Positions 11,083 to 21,860 of a stretch of 64,000 nt of DNA are shown one piece after another (position 1 is the first letter of the stretch; each line of letters starts with the position of its first letter). Origin of the DNA: Aralia elata (lineage: Eukaryota; Streptophyta; Magnoliopsida; Apiales; Araliaceae); the NCBI GenBank assembly GCA_034770075.1, contig CM068380.1, positions 26,130,638 through 26,194,637 of the forward strand, in the 5' to 3' direction. The translations under genes were made by a program, and so were the position numbers. Under the pieces are notes generated by a model. It saw only the letters and a program-made list of their open reading frames with translations, was not told where the DNA came from and did no database searches.

Positions 11083-13981
11083 TGTTGGGAATCTGCATGA
11101 GACGTTTATGTCCATTCTCATAGGGGGAGATTATTAAAAGATCTGCATGAGATTACCTTTACTCAGTAAATGTGATTTGATTGATGACAAAATGATAAGA
11201 AAAGCATTCATACTTAATAAAGCCTTGTAAGGTCCTTTAATGAAATATATGTACAAGGACTTAAATTGGAAAGATCAAATATGTTAGGATGATCTGAGCT
11301 GAATTGTTATTTATCTGATCAAAGCATATCTGTAACATTAGGTATTGTAAAGTCCTTAAATGAATTTGATGTACAAGGACTTAGAATAGAAAAAGATCAA
11401 ACTAGTTAGGTTGATCTTATGAGCTGAAATAACATATGTAATAAGCAAAAGCCAGACTGATCGTTGAGTACTACACAAAGCATCCAGTGAAGGATCGTAG
11501 AGCAGACGACATGTTTGGAGTTCAGTCAGCTTGAAGGTGCGCAAAGTCTGCTAGGCAAACGTAGAGTGAAGATCTACCAGTCGCATCAGTCGCATCATAG
11601 AGTGAGGCTCGGTCAGTCATAGAGCTCTCTCTCGACATCGTAAAGTTGGACCAGGCACATCATAGAGTGAAGTTCGGCCAGACGCATCGTAGAGTTGAGC
11701 ATGTCATCGCAGAGCTTGCAAGGCAAACGTAGAGTAAGGCTCGGCCTATCACAGGGCTCATTCGACATCATAGAGCTCTTGTTCTTGGGTTCATAGAGTC
11801 GATCCAGTTAGCCACTCTATGACTCCCATGAACAATCTATAATCAAGCAGTAACGTAGAGCAGCCTCTACCTAAGCACTCACAGTTAAAATAGCAATCTT
11901 TAGAAAGATTACTAAGTAAGTTGTTCATGAGCTATCAGACAAACAAAGATCTAGAGTACATCGGAAGCATCAAGTCCTAGTAGAGATCACAGGGCAGCTC
12001 AGATATACACTCTACGATCCCATCAAGACTCTACAGCTTGCATCTTAGACAAGGTCGTAGAGTGGGAAAGCACCAGCCAAATCAAGTGATCGTAGAGTTG
12101 AGCCAAAGATAACAAAGATACTCTAGCAGCCTAAACAAAGCATCAGAAGATCATAGAACAGTCCTCTATGACATAACAGCATAGACAATGTCTGAAGATT
12201 AAGTAGAGCAGTCTGTTACAACGAAAGTGCTAAAGCATCAAAAGATCATAGAGCAGTCCTCTTTGAGAAGAAAGAGTCTGTAGAGCTAATACCTGAATAA
12301 TACATAGCAATCCTCTATGATTAACAAGCTGCAGCAAAAGCTCAACGAGATCATGAACCTATGCTCTGAGAACGTAAAGCTCAATGGAGATCACAGAGCA
12401 TAAGAGACTCAACTACAGAATAATAAGAAGCACATTAAAGCGTAATTCAAGTGTAGTCAGCCACTCTATGAGCTCCAAGGCAGTGTACATCATGCATGAT
12501 CATAAGGCCACATTATGAAGCGAGCAGATGACTCTATGATCAGAAGCAACAGGATACAACCTAGTTGATCATAGAGTAAGTAAGTGCCAGTAAGGATTGA
12601 AGATATCAAGAGCACTTAGGTTAACTATCCCAAGATAAGCGACTGAGTACTTAAATGATCAAAATGGGGAACCAATCTGAGTGGGGTTCAAACAGCTATG
12701 TTTACTGCAGCAAAAGTCAGCACACATGACTCCACTACCTTGGTATCAGTTAATGGAAGATGACTCAGCCATCACTAGCAGACTTCAAGGAGTAAAATAT
12801 TCGCTGGTCCAATAAAGAAGTCTGCAGAAAGAGAATACTTTAACAGAAAGATTTGCAACGGGAAGTTATCAACGGCAGGATTCCAAACGGAATCTATATA
12901 TGGCAAACTGCATCAAGATTGCAGTGTGTGTATGGTGAACGAGAGCAAGAACACTGATTGACCAAATTTGCTAAAAGCTTCATTGCAACATCAGAAGTAT
13001 GCCAAAGGGCTGGCATATGAGCTAAGAGTCAAATGACCAAGAAGCCAAGATCAAGAGTAACCAGAGCTGAAAGCAAATCTGAAAAAGCAACTCTGTGATC
13101 AACCATGAACACTGCAAGCTAACAAGATGAAGAACAGAACAAGTTCTGTATACAAGACAACAAGTGTTCATGACTACTAAGCTCAAGAATGCATTAAGCT
13201 TATTTAAAGAGCTTAAGCAATAAGTAGAAGGTGATCATCTGCATCTGCTATGTATTAGAAGAAGAAGAGCTTCAACGACAATCATCAGCAGCGTTTAGAA
13301 GACGATCATCAATAGCTGCTAAGTACCTGAAGATGAAGAAGATCAAAGTTCATCTTAGCAGCACAACACAACAACCATCAACACACCAAGGAGGGTCTTA
13401 GGGGTCCTTGTCTTAAGTGACTAAACAAAGTCAAGTCTGATAGACTTGCTGAGTACCAAAGGGTACAAGAGATTCTAAGGCTGGCGATCTTAGTCTACAG
13501 AGTTCCAAGGCTGCTGGCTTTGAAGAGTTCTTAGTGAACTGAAGTTCTAAGTTTGCTGGGCTTGAAGAGGGTCAGAGGATCCTTGTGCGATGGACTAAAA
13601 ATAACTCATGTCTGCTGGACTTGAGGAGGGCAAAGCGTCTTTGTCTTAGTGACTAAATTAGTGGATTCCTACTTGCTAAAGTAGAAGAGTGGAGTAGGAG
13701 TTGTTCAGTCTCCGAACCACTTAAAACCTCTTGTGTCATTTACTTTATGTCTTTTACATTATGCTCAATAGCTGTTATATCTGCTATCAACCATATTGTA
13801 GATTTGTTCATTGAACTGAGATTATGTTTATATCTTTGAAGGGGTTATTAAAGTATATTCCTTTGTGCATGAATTGATTATATTAATCATAACTGATATA
13901 CTTTCGTAATAAAAAGAAAACGTTTTTAAAGGATCCATTCAACCCCTTTCTAGATCTCTATTGTGTCCCTGGGTACTAACA
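11083..13981 (+). repeat. 3' LTR of the 12.2 kb element
   Basis: It is homologous to 1803-4665 along its whole length, including the ATCGTAGAGT-like motif field (about 11500-12570). It ends ACTAACA and is followed by the cgaat duplication. Confidence 0.88.
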
Positions 13982-13986
13982 CGAAT

Positions 13987-15353
13987 GTAAGTTGGGATGA
14001 GTAAGTAAAATTGTTTTGTAACGAAACGAAAAGCATGGAACCATTAAAAAGTGTAATGATCATAAAAGTGATGTAAAGAAGGTTTTCGAAGTTCAAAATA
14101 GAGTTTTTAAGCTGAGATTTATGTAGCGGAGTATATGTATATTTAATATATATACAAAGTGAAAATACAAGTTATTCGCAAAACGAAAAGTGAAGCTATT
14201 GTGCTAGCGGGATAAAATATTTATTTATGAGGCAATGGTCTGAGTTGACTCATGAATAGGCAAAAAGATATAAAAATTATTTAAATTAAAGAAATAATAT
14301 AGTGAATTGAGTTTTACTATAAAAGCTATATATTAACTATTTAAACCCCGAATTTGTGAGTAAAGGTAAAAGATATTTCTGAAATGGAATATAAATGGTT
14401 TAAGCTTCAAGATGTAAAATATTTACATCTTAAAATGTGTGAGATTTTTATTATTTATATTAAGGATTAAAATAAATAAAGTTTCTAAAGGAACCAAGAT
14501 TGGTTTTGAATTAATTATAAATAATATTAGTTTTATAAACTAATATTTATTGATAATGAATATACATGCATGTTTTGCGAGATATTTAATTATCTAATAT
14601 GTATGTGCATGTTAAATACAATTATGTAGGATTTGTGGAGAGAGGTTAAGTTAAATTATAGCGGTAATCTCCAATCAAGGCAAGTTTTTCCTAACTCTAA
14701 CTTGAGTTATTTCTTTCAAGCATGCTAGTGGTTTAATTATTGACAATTATTCCACATCAATGATAATTATTGATATTCACAATTAGTGCAAGTTTCATAT
14801 GTTCAACGGGCATGATTACCAAATGTCAAGTTAAATTACAGATAAACATTCGTATTGTTCATGGTCATTGTTGGCCACTCAGCGTTATTGATTCAATGAC
14901 TCATGTATTGAAATTTTGATTTATGTTTTTTCACAATCATTATATATTGTTAAAAATTTGAAAGTTTATTCCTTTTCAATCATGATATATTTTTATTGTA
15001 TTTAAACTTGCTGAGCAAAGTAGTTGCTCACCCTTGCTATATCATGATAATATTTCAGTTAAGCCCGAGTACTTCAAGAAGGACAAAGACAAGAGGAAAA
15101 TTTCAAGAGTAGATTAATATGCGATATTATCTATTATGTTATCTAATATGGTTTGATTATGTAAACATTTTGAGTTATTAAAGGTATGTATTAAGTTAAG
15201 GTTGATAGACCCTTGGGGAAAATATTGTAGAATCATTTGAAATAAACAATGTATGTTTATATATTCTGCATTAATTGTATAATGTATAAGAAGATGATGT
15301 ATCGTGACGCACCAGGTCCGAGGTTCAAGGGACCCGAATTTGGGGGTGTTACA
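13987..15353 (+). repeat. Right part of the G1 gypsy-type LTR
   Basis: This continues 1-1802 after the insertion. It ends in a gypsy-style terminus (GACCCGAATTTGGGGGTG, then TTACA) at 15353. The next seven bases, GTTGGTA, match the start of the usual GTTGGTATCAGAGC primer region, so this is the end of a 5' LTR whose interior was lost at about 15360. A TATA-like ACTATAAAAG is near 14317. Confidence 0.6.
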
Positions 15354-15360
15354 GTTGGTA

Positions 15361-16862
15361 AAAAGTTTTACCAACCCATTTCCAGCCCATACTCTCAGTA
15401 CTCATTTCTGCCCACATGGGATTGCTTTGAACTAAAGCACCATAGAGTAGCTCTAGACCATTGGCCTTGTTCGGGAGTAGTTTCATCATGTGTGTGTGTG
15501 TATATATATATATACACATACATATATACATATATATATATATGCATCCATAAAAACAGGTTCGCAACTTCTGTGCTAGTCTTTTGGACCAATGCCCTGG
15601 GCTTATAATACTAATTACAGATAGCCTAACATTAATACCAACAGCCTATCCTCAATGGGCTAGGTATCACACTTGCACAGCTTCGTTGGGTCACTCCTCC
15701 TGATTGCCACCCACTTAATAAGGTTACCCTGAATCATTGGGTCTTCCACCTTCACACATGTTGATGGCAACCCATCCTCACATGGTCAGATTCTCAAATA
15801 TGTTTGTGAAGCTTAATATACAACATAATGCATTCTTCCATGACCCGGCCCTCCCCTTGAATTCAGTCTGGGTCTATTTACTAAGGTTGGGCCACTCAAT
15901 AATCTTAAATGTCCAATACCACAAGTCCATAATCACTTACCTCGGATTGGCTTATTTAATAAATAAATTGGACTAGTTCACTATTAATAACTTCTAGTAG
16001 GGTTATAAGTCATTATTGTTATTAATCAAACTGATGACCTCATATAACTCAGTTAAACTTACTATGTTCAATTTAATTGAACATTTAATTAACTTATCAA
16101 TTCCTTGATATTAAACAATTTAGGTTAGTCCACTAATTTAAGGAAATCTATTAGTGGAACTAGCAATTAATCTCATCAACTTACTTCATCATAGGTATCA
16201 CCTTGCTTGATCTCCTTCTACTGACTCAACTCCTTCATGTAATATATAATAGTCATGATACATATTATATATTACCTCATAACATTTATTAACTACAAAT
16301 GTACCAAGGTAAAATATCCATAACTCTCCTTCATAAAACAGAAGCTATTTTCTTAAGAATAATCTATTTGATTAATAATTTATCATGTTAAAACAATGTA
16401 CTGCCATTAGTCTAATACCCCCTTTTTAATGCACACCGGTAATTCGGTATACGCAAATTTAATTACCTCCCTTTATGCAATAAATTATCTTCAATAATTT
16501 ATTCACATACGGTAAATATATTATTAATATATCCAACACCTCACTTGTACACTTATATAAGACCACATACATTCACATAGGTGGTAAAATACTAGAATAG
16601 TAATTTTGTATCCTTTGATCACCTCTTTCCTTTAATAAATTATTTTCCACAATTTATTAACAAATGCAAAAATAATATCTCTGCTCATTTCCTTTTCCCC
16701 TCCTACAAATTGTTTTCAATAATAATTTATTGTTTTCAATTTATCCCATTGCACAACACATAATTACTTATGCCAAATCCTATTTACATAATAAGTCGAA
16801 TAATAAGAATTATACATATATAAATTCTTATTATAACTTTTCTGAAAACTCGGATCGTCACA
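15361..16862 (-). repeat. 3' LTR of a minus-strand gypsy element (G2)
   Basis: Read on the minus strand, it starts TGTGACGATCCG at 16862, directly after a purine-rich tract, which is the standard order at a gypsy 3' LTR. Its far end meets the truncated G1 primer site at about 15360, where there is a 10 bp inverted repeat with a 2-base spacer (15354-15375). It contains a TG/TA microsatellite at about 15487-15545. Small ORFs in the microsatellite are artefacts. No target duplication could be confirmed. Confidence 0.6.
15487..15545. repeat. Compound (TG)n(TA)n(CA)n microsatellite
   Basis: A TG run passes into TA, then CATA/TACA and TA runs. It lies inside the G2 LTR. Confidence 0.9.
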
Positions 16863-17189
16863 TTCTTCCTCCCTTATAAGGATTCCGCCCCCGGAATCAC
16901 AATATCAAACTTCCTTACTCGGTTTACATCTATCCTCTTTCGAAATCTTTAACGTTGAATAATTCAACGTATCGCATTAACATAAGTGTCATATTACCTA
17001 TTTATTTTATTTCTTCAATCAATTCTTATAGGTTTTATTTCATAACCTTTATTCAACTCGACATACTTCAAGTATTGCTATACTTAAACCCATCAACCTT
17101 CTCTTCTAAAGATTATCATACGCCACAATCATAATAATTTAATATCATAATTTACTAGCTCATAGACATTTGGGATATCACATTTTGTG
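16863..17189 (-). other. 3' end of the G2 interior, with polypurine tract
   Basis: On the minus strand, a GGGGGCGGAATCC block followed by AAGGGAGGAAGAA sits immediately before the LTR start at 16862. This is the typical end of a gypsy interior. The remainder up to about 17190 is non-coding and is cut off by LTR-C copy A. Confidence 0.5.
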
Positions 17190-17392
17190 ATTATATTATG
17201 TAAACGATGAATTAGATCAAATAAAAATTTTTGTCAAGTTGCTTAGTCGTGCTTACATTGACAAAATGATTTATCGTGCTTTCCACGATTTCACCAAGAA
17301 GCATCCCGACAAATTATTTTTGACAAGTTGTTGTGTCGTGCTTGGGAATGACAAAGTGATTTGTCATGCTTACGGTGACAAGCTGCATTGTC

Positions 17393-17612
17393 GAGCTTGG
17401 AAGATATTTTCATTAAGGAGCTTAGAAGATAAGTTCAATTGCAAGCTACATTGTGGAGCTTGGAAGATATTTTCATTGAGGAGCTTAGAAGATAGGTTCA
17501 ATTGCAAGCTGCATTATCGAGCTTGGAAGATATTTTCATTGAGGAGCTTAGAAGATAAGCTGCATTGTCGAGCTTGAAAGATATTTTCATTGAGGAGCTT
17601 AGAAGAATATTC
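17393..17612 (+). repeat. 63 bp tandem array
   Basis: The block GAGCTTGGAAGATATTTTC starts at about 17393, 17456 and 17519. A fourth, shorter copy at 17570 lacks 12 bp. The period of 63, then 51, keeps one reading frame open (17239-17577), but the peptide is only a translated repeat. Confidence 0.85.
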
Positions 17613-17682
17613 TAAGAATATGCTAGTGTACAAAGTGTAATAAGTCGAGTCCCTAACATGCAATTAGCGAAACTATGTTTTC

Positions 17683-17692
17683 CTATAAATAG
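17683..17692 (+). promoter_or_regulatory. Probable TATA box of LTR-C copy A
   Basis: CTATAAATAG lies at the place corresponding to CTATAAATAG in copy B (25395). The sequence downstream would be the transcribed leader. Confidence 0.55.
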
Positions 17693-17899
17693 CAAGCTAA
17701 GTTCATTCATTCCTTACCATGTTCAAGAGTAATTCAAGAGCAAAAACACTCTATATTTATATTCTGAGAGATATTGTGAGATAAAAACTTACTTTCGAAG
17801 TATCGAAGCACTACGCGATTGGAAGTAAAGCTAGCAACTACAAGAGGTATTACTCTAGTGGTTATTATTTTCATTCTTCTTTATATATTTAGTAAAAAT

Positions 17900-18330
17900 A
17901 TACTTTTATAAGCAGTTATAATGCCCAAATTATTTTATGTATATAGTGCAAAAGTCCTATTTACAAGCAGTTATAATGTCCGATTTATTTCTCTTATAAA
18001 GTTGAAAATATACTTTTATAAGCAGTTACTATGTCCGATTTTCTTCAAGTATTTAGTAAGAATATTCATTTTATAAGCAGTTATAATACTAAAATTATCT
18101 CAAATATAAGAGCCGAATATTATTTTATAAACAGTTATAATGCCCGATTTATTTCAAATATAATAGTCGAATATTCATTTTATAAGCAGTTATAATGCTC
18201 AATTTATTTTAAATATAGTTGATGAATATTCATTCTATAAGCAGTTATAATGCTGAAATTATTTGATGTATAGTAGAAGGAGTCTTAGTTATAAGCGGTT
18301 ATAATACCCGAAATAAAACTTAAAAGATTT
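17900..18330 (+). repeat. 55 bp tandem array, eight copies
   Basis: The core AGCAGTTATAAT starts at 17911, 17966, 18021, 18076, 18130, 18185, 18240 and 18294, spacings of 54-55 bp. The flanking half of each unit (GATTTATTTCAAATATA-like) is less conserved. Confidence 0.9.
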
Positions 18331-19682
18331 AATCATTAAATGCATATTTGTCTACATAAACTTATAATCGTGTAGGATTTACGACAAACGTTTAGACCGT
18401 TCTATTTATCTTTAAAAGATATACGAGGTAAGCCTTCTATTCCTTTAAAATATGTGCAAGTATTCTAACGCCTATTATTGATATAAAAAGACATAAATAG
18501 ACTACGTGACGCCGATAGACCGCGTAAACTACGAACTACGCACAGGCAAGTCTCCAAACCTTGTTACCTTTATGCAAGTCTTTTATATCTTGCTATCAAT
18601 TATTGTGAAGTTATTGCTTCTTGATTCAGCATAACTTAAGAAATGAATCATTATTCATATATTGTTTATCAGAGCATAAATTGTTGTGTCAAACCAAAAT
18701 TGTTTGGTACGACATCTTATAACACATCTTATAACTGAGTATACAAACACCCTTTATGGGATGTTATTGTCGATAATATATTGATATTAAGTGTATGTTG
18801 GGCACGATTAGGATGGTATGCATACTCCTAGGATATCGAATAGGCTGATCCCCTATAAGATATCTGAACAAAGCTTTTCTAAGTCATTGAAGACTGACAG
18901 AACTGGTTGAAACACATGGTTCATGTATTGAACCCTCAGTTAGGCAAAATCGTTGAACTTCTTTCAAATCAAACACATTGTGTTTACATTTCTGAATAAA
19001 CTTATTGAGAATTCTGTAGCTCATCCTTGTATAAAACTTTTCTTTGTAGTTTTAGATGGTAATCCCAGAACTTCAAGGACGAACAATGGAAAGAGGTCGT
19101 GTTAATTAGTATTATCTTACTGTTTTAATAAATTCAAGTCTTATAAGACTTTGTTGTAATAAGAACATGGTACTGAGAATGATGTAATCAAACTTAAGGT
19201 TATGAAATATATATTATCATCATTTGTTATATCGATTGCGTGGTATTTACATTCTTAGATAAGTTAGAAAATAGCATTTGATTGAGTACAGTATCTATAT
19301 GAACTATATATCTGAATGAGGGTATTTAAATGATATTGGGAGTTTTGTAAGCACTGATGTTACACTTAATGAGTGCTGGTAAGGTGTCATCTTTACCGGA
19401 ATACGCCCCTCGGTTCCAAGAATAATCTTATCATTAATACTGTGAATGTCAAATAGATAGGAACTATCGATATGAAAGAGATATCCATAAGATATGAATC
19501 TATACATCCAAGTGAGGGTATCCAAACACAGTTAATGTTCTAACAAGAACTACTATCTGTTATGGGATACTGTGAACCTTGGATAGATAGAAATTACATA
19601 TTATGGAATATTTATAGTTGATTAGTTTAAACGTGAGCACCAAATCTGCTACAGGGAGTGTAGACAATTTGAGGGCTTCACA

Positions 19683-20866
19683 AGACCTCCATAAAATTCT
19701 TTACAAAGCACCATAAATCCATTAAGAAATGAAATACAGTCTGTATCCAAAGACACAATTCTCACATCTTTGAGCGAAAATGGAGACGACGAAGAAACCA
19801 AAAATGAATCTTTAAAGACATCCCAAGTCAGAATGAGAATAACCATTAATTGCATGGAAAAATGAGTGTAATAACTCAGATTTGATGCTAGTACAACTTA
19901 TGGTAAGGTTATCAGTCAACAATGAAGAAGAACAAATCGAACTTAGTGCAACACCAATGTCAGTGGTTTATAGTCTCGATCAATATCCAAAGTGTTGGGT
20001 ATATCAATATCAACAATAGAAGAGAGTTCCTCAGGATGTGTAACCATAGACACATGAATATCATTAGGCTCAATTTTTAAAGTACCAATGGATGGGATTG
20101 AAGTGAATTGTTGTAGCATTTTTTCATGTCCAAAGATTAGAGTTGACAAATCATTCAAGGAATGATTCATCAAATAATAATAAACATGAACTCTTTTAAA
20201 AAGTATAATCAAGGCCTTGAACTAAAAAATTGGTAAACTCTGACTCACTTAGAGAACCTCCCGCGATTTCAAGCACATAAAAAAGCGATATCGCTTCGTC
20301 AAGATAACTTTTGACAAACTGAGTAGGTAACTTTTGTAAACAAAATATTTGATCGAAGAGATCATTCACATACCAATTTGATGTCACATCATCTAGAAAA
20401 TTACAATCATCATTTTCATGAATGAAAGAGTCGTCAAAATCTAAAAATAGACCGTATATTTGATCGGCCATTGAGATAAGACCAAAATCTAGGATTGGCA
20501 ATTTAAGATCGGATCTAGAAATAGGTTGTGATGACTCCAACGAGGGTAACCCAATGGAGAATTGTCAGTATCTTCAGCGATTCAACAGCAGTAGGTTGCG
20601 GCTAGACCGAGACTGCATCTAAATACAGTTTTTTTTATTATTATTATGAAGTCGTGGAGGTGGGGAGACAAATTGGGATTTTAAAGGTTGGTTATCAGAG
20701 TTATGAGTGTAATCTGGTGGGAGTGTTGCAGATACAGTGTAATGCAGTGGTTGGGCCTAAGATGATGTGATGATGGGTTGATGATTGTTTGATACTAGTT
20801 GATAATGACAAGAAGGGAATTCTGGTGAGAAAAAAAATGAAGGATCAAGGGCGATTAAGCTTCATG
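19683..20866 (-). pseudogene. Decayed interior of a minus-strand LTR element, unknown ORFs
   Basis: This is the sequence downstream, on the minus strand, of the primer site at 20867-20878, so it should be the 5' interior of an element. Three adjacent minus-strand open stretches in different frames (20540-20196, 20212-19943, 19855-19649) look protein-like. The first includes LPILDFGLISMADQIYGLF, and there are acidic segments. None matches a gag, protease or zinc knuckle that I recognise. They may be one gene broken by frameshifts, cut off where LTR-C copy A ends. Confidence 0.4.
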
Positions 20867-20878
20867 GCTCTGATACCA
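20867..20878 (-). promoter_or_regulatory. Primer binding site, initiator tRNA-Met type, minus strand
   Basis: The minus strand reads TGGTATCAGAGCCATGAAG, the common plant copia primer site, directly after a short LTR-like sequence. Confidence 0.75.
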
Positions 20879-21091
20879 TATAAAGGAGTAAATGATTATT
20901 ATATTATTGTCCATAAAATAATAGTACATTATCCTAATATATATACATGAGTTTGGACAGTTCTCAAGTAATACAAATACTTGAATAATTATCTCATAAC
21001 TCAAAATCTACTCTATCCTAATCCTAATGTAATAATAAGATAAAATTATAATTATCTATAATTAACTAATTATATTTATATTCTCTAATAG
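20879..21091 (-). repeat. Short copia-type LTR, minus strand
   Basis: About 210 bp of AT-rich sequence lie between the primer site and the reverse transcriptase fragment at 21092. On the minus strand it runs from TATTAGAGAATATAAATA to CCTTTATA. This is short, as is common for copia LTRs. The outer boundary is approximate and no second LTR is present. Confidence 0.5.
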
Positions 21092-21535
21092 ATGTCAATA
21101 ATGTGTTTCTCCGTGGAATGTGTTTCTCTAATAGACAGTCTTTATGATGCAGCCCCCTAGTTTTGTTGATTCCCAGTATCCGAATTTTGTATGTAAATTG
21201 CACCGTTCATTATATGGTTTGAAACAAGAACCACGTGCTTGGTATCAAAAATTGTCTACTTTCTTATTCCATTTGGGGTTTGTGATGTCGCGGTCGGATA
21301 CATCGATGTTTATCTATAATGTTGGTCTTGTGCATTTAATATTGTTAGTCTATGTAGATGATATCGTGTTACTAGGAAATTCTACTGTTGCGATTAATGA
21401 GTTGGTATTTACCTTGGGGTGAATTTTCGTTAAAAGATTTGGATTCCTTGAATTATTTTTTGGGCATTGAAGTGATTCCCGTGGCTAATGGCATGCTCCT
21501 CTCTCAAACGGAAGTATGTTCTGGAAATTTTAAAA
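21092..21535 (+). pseudogene. Ty1-copia reverse transcriptase fragment
   Basis: The translation begins DVNNVFLRG, skips to a block containing VCKLHRSLYGLKQ and PRAWYQKL, and reaches the catalytic YVDD at about 21350. It then shifts frame near 21415 and continues as SLKDLDSLNYFLGIEV. These are diagnostic copia reverse transcriptase motifs. A second frameshift follows near 21512. The fragment stops where a CACTA terminus begins. It encodes about a third of the polymerase and is non-functional. Confidence 0.85.
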
Positions 21536-21860
21536 CACTACAAAAAAAGGGCTTTTTGAGACAACGGCAAAACCGTAACAAATGGCCTTAAAACCGTCGC
21601 TAAAGTATTTGCAATGGTTTCGGTGACGGTTCTCTGCTGGAGGGGTCGCTTTTGTTTTTGGAGACAGTTCAAAACCGTTGCTAATATCTTTGAGACGGCT
21701 TATGTCAAACTGTCTCTATTATTCAATGGTCTTATATAAAAGTCTCAAATACCTTTCAAAAGGTCAGCATACTAATTAGCGACTGTGTTAGTCTGTCTCG
21801 AATACATTTGGGCAGGTTAGCATAATATTTGACACGTGGTATTGGCGCCAATTCTATGAA
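21536..21860 (+). mobile_element. Terminus of a CACTA (En/Spm-type) DNA transposon
   Basis: It begins CACTACAAAAAAAGGGC inside the copia fragment and is followed by repeated subterminal motifs such as AACCGTCGCTAAA, AAACCGTTGCTAAT and GAGACGGCTT, as expected for CACTA elements. No opposite terminus (TTTGTAGTG) was found before 24500, so the element is truncated or its far end has decayed. The right limit given is the last visible subterminal motif. Confidence 0.6.

Larger units (their letters stand above)
1803..13981 (+). mobile_element. Complete 12.2 kb non-autonomous LTR retroelement (LARD-like)
   Basis: The element begins TGTTGGGA and ends CTAACA. Perfect 5 bp target duplications cgaat flank it at 1798-1802 and 13982-13986. 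It has two long LTRs (2,863 and 2,899 bp), a primer site matching initiator tRNA-Met after the 5' LTR and a purine-rich tract before the 3' LTR. The 6.4 kb interior has no recognisable protease, integrase, reverse transcriptase or RNase H, and only one sizeable ORF in the position of the extra (env-like) ORF of SIRE/Maximus copia elements. It was therefore presumably moved by enzymes supplied in trans. The LTRs differ by many substitutions and by indels of about 25 and 12 bp, so it looks older than the gypsy insertion at 28440. The copia lineage is inference from long LTRs and ORF position. Confidence 0.9.
17190..19682 (+). repeat. LTR-C copy A, 5'-truncated LTR
   Basis: About 17190-17370 matches 24580-24780, and about 18430-19682 matches 27390-28439 plus 38898-39054. 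The terminal ACAGGGAGTGTAGA block and the GGGCTTCACA end are shared with copy B. The left end is missing, because the TGTGAGATT start of copy B is not found. The middle (17380-18430) differs completely from copy B and consists largely of two tandem arrays. A 73-codon antisense ORF at 19304-19525 is mirrored in copy B and is judged non-coding. Confidence 0.7.

Noticed and set aside
15249..15608. 119-codon plus-strand ORF
   Set aside because: It crosses the G1/G2 junction and a TG/TA microsatellite; no domain.
19304..19525. 73-codon antisense ORF conserved at 28219-28440
   Set aside because: Both lie in homologous parts of LTR-C, so conservation reflects the shared LTR and there is no protein family signal.
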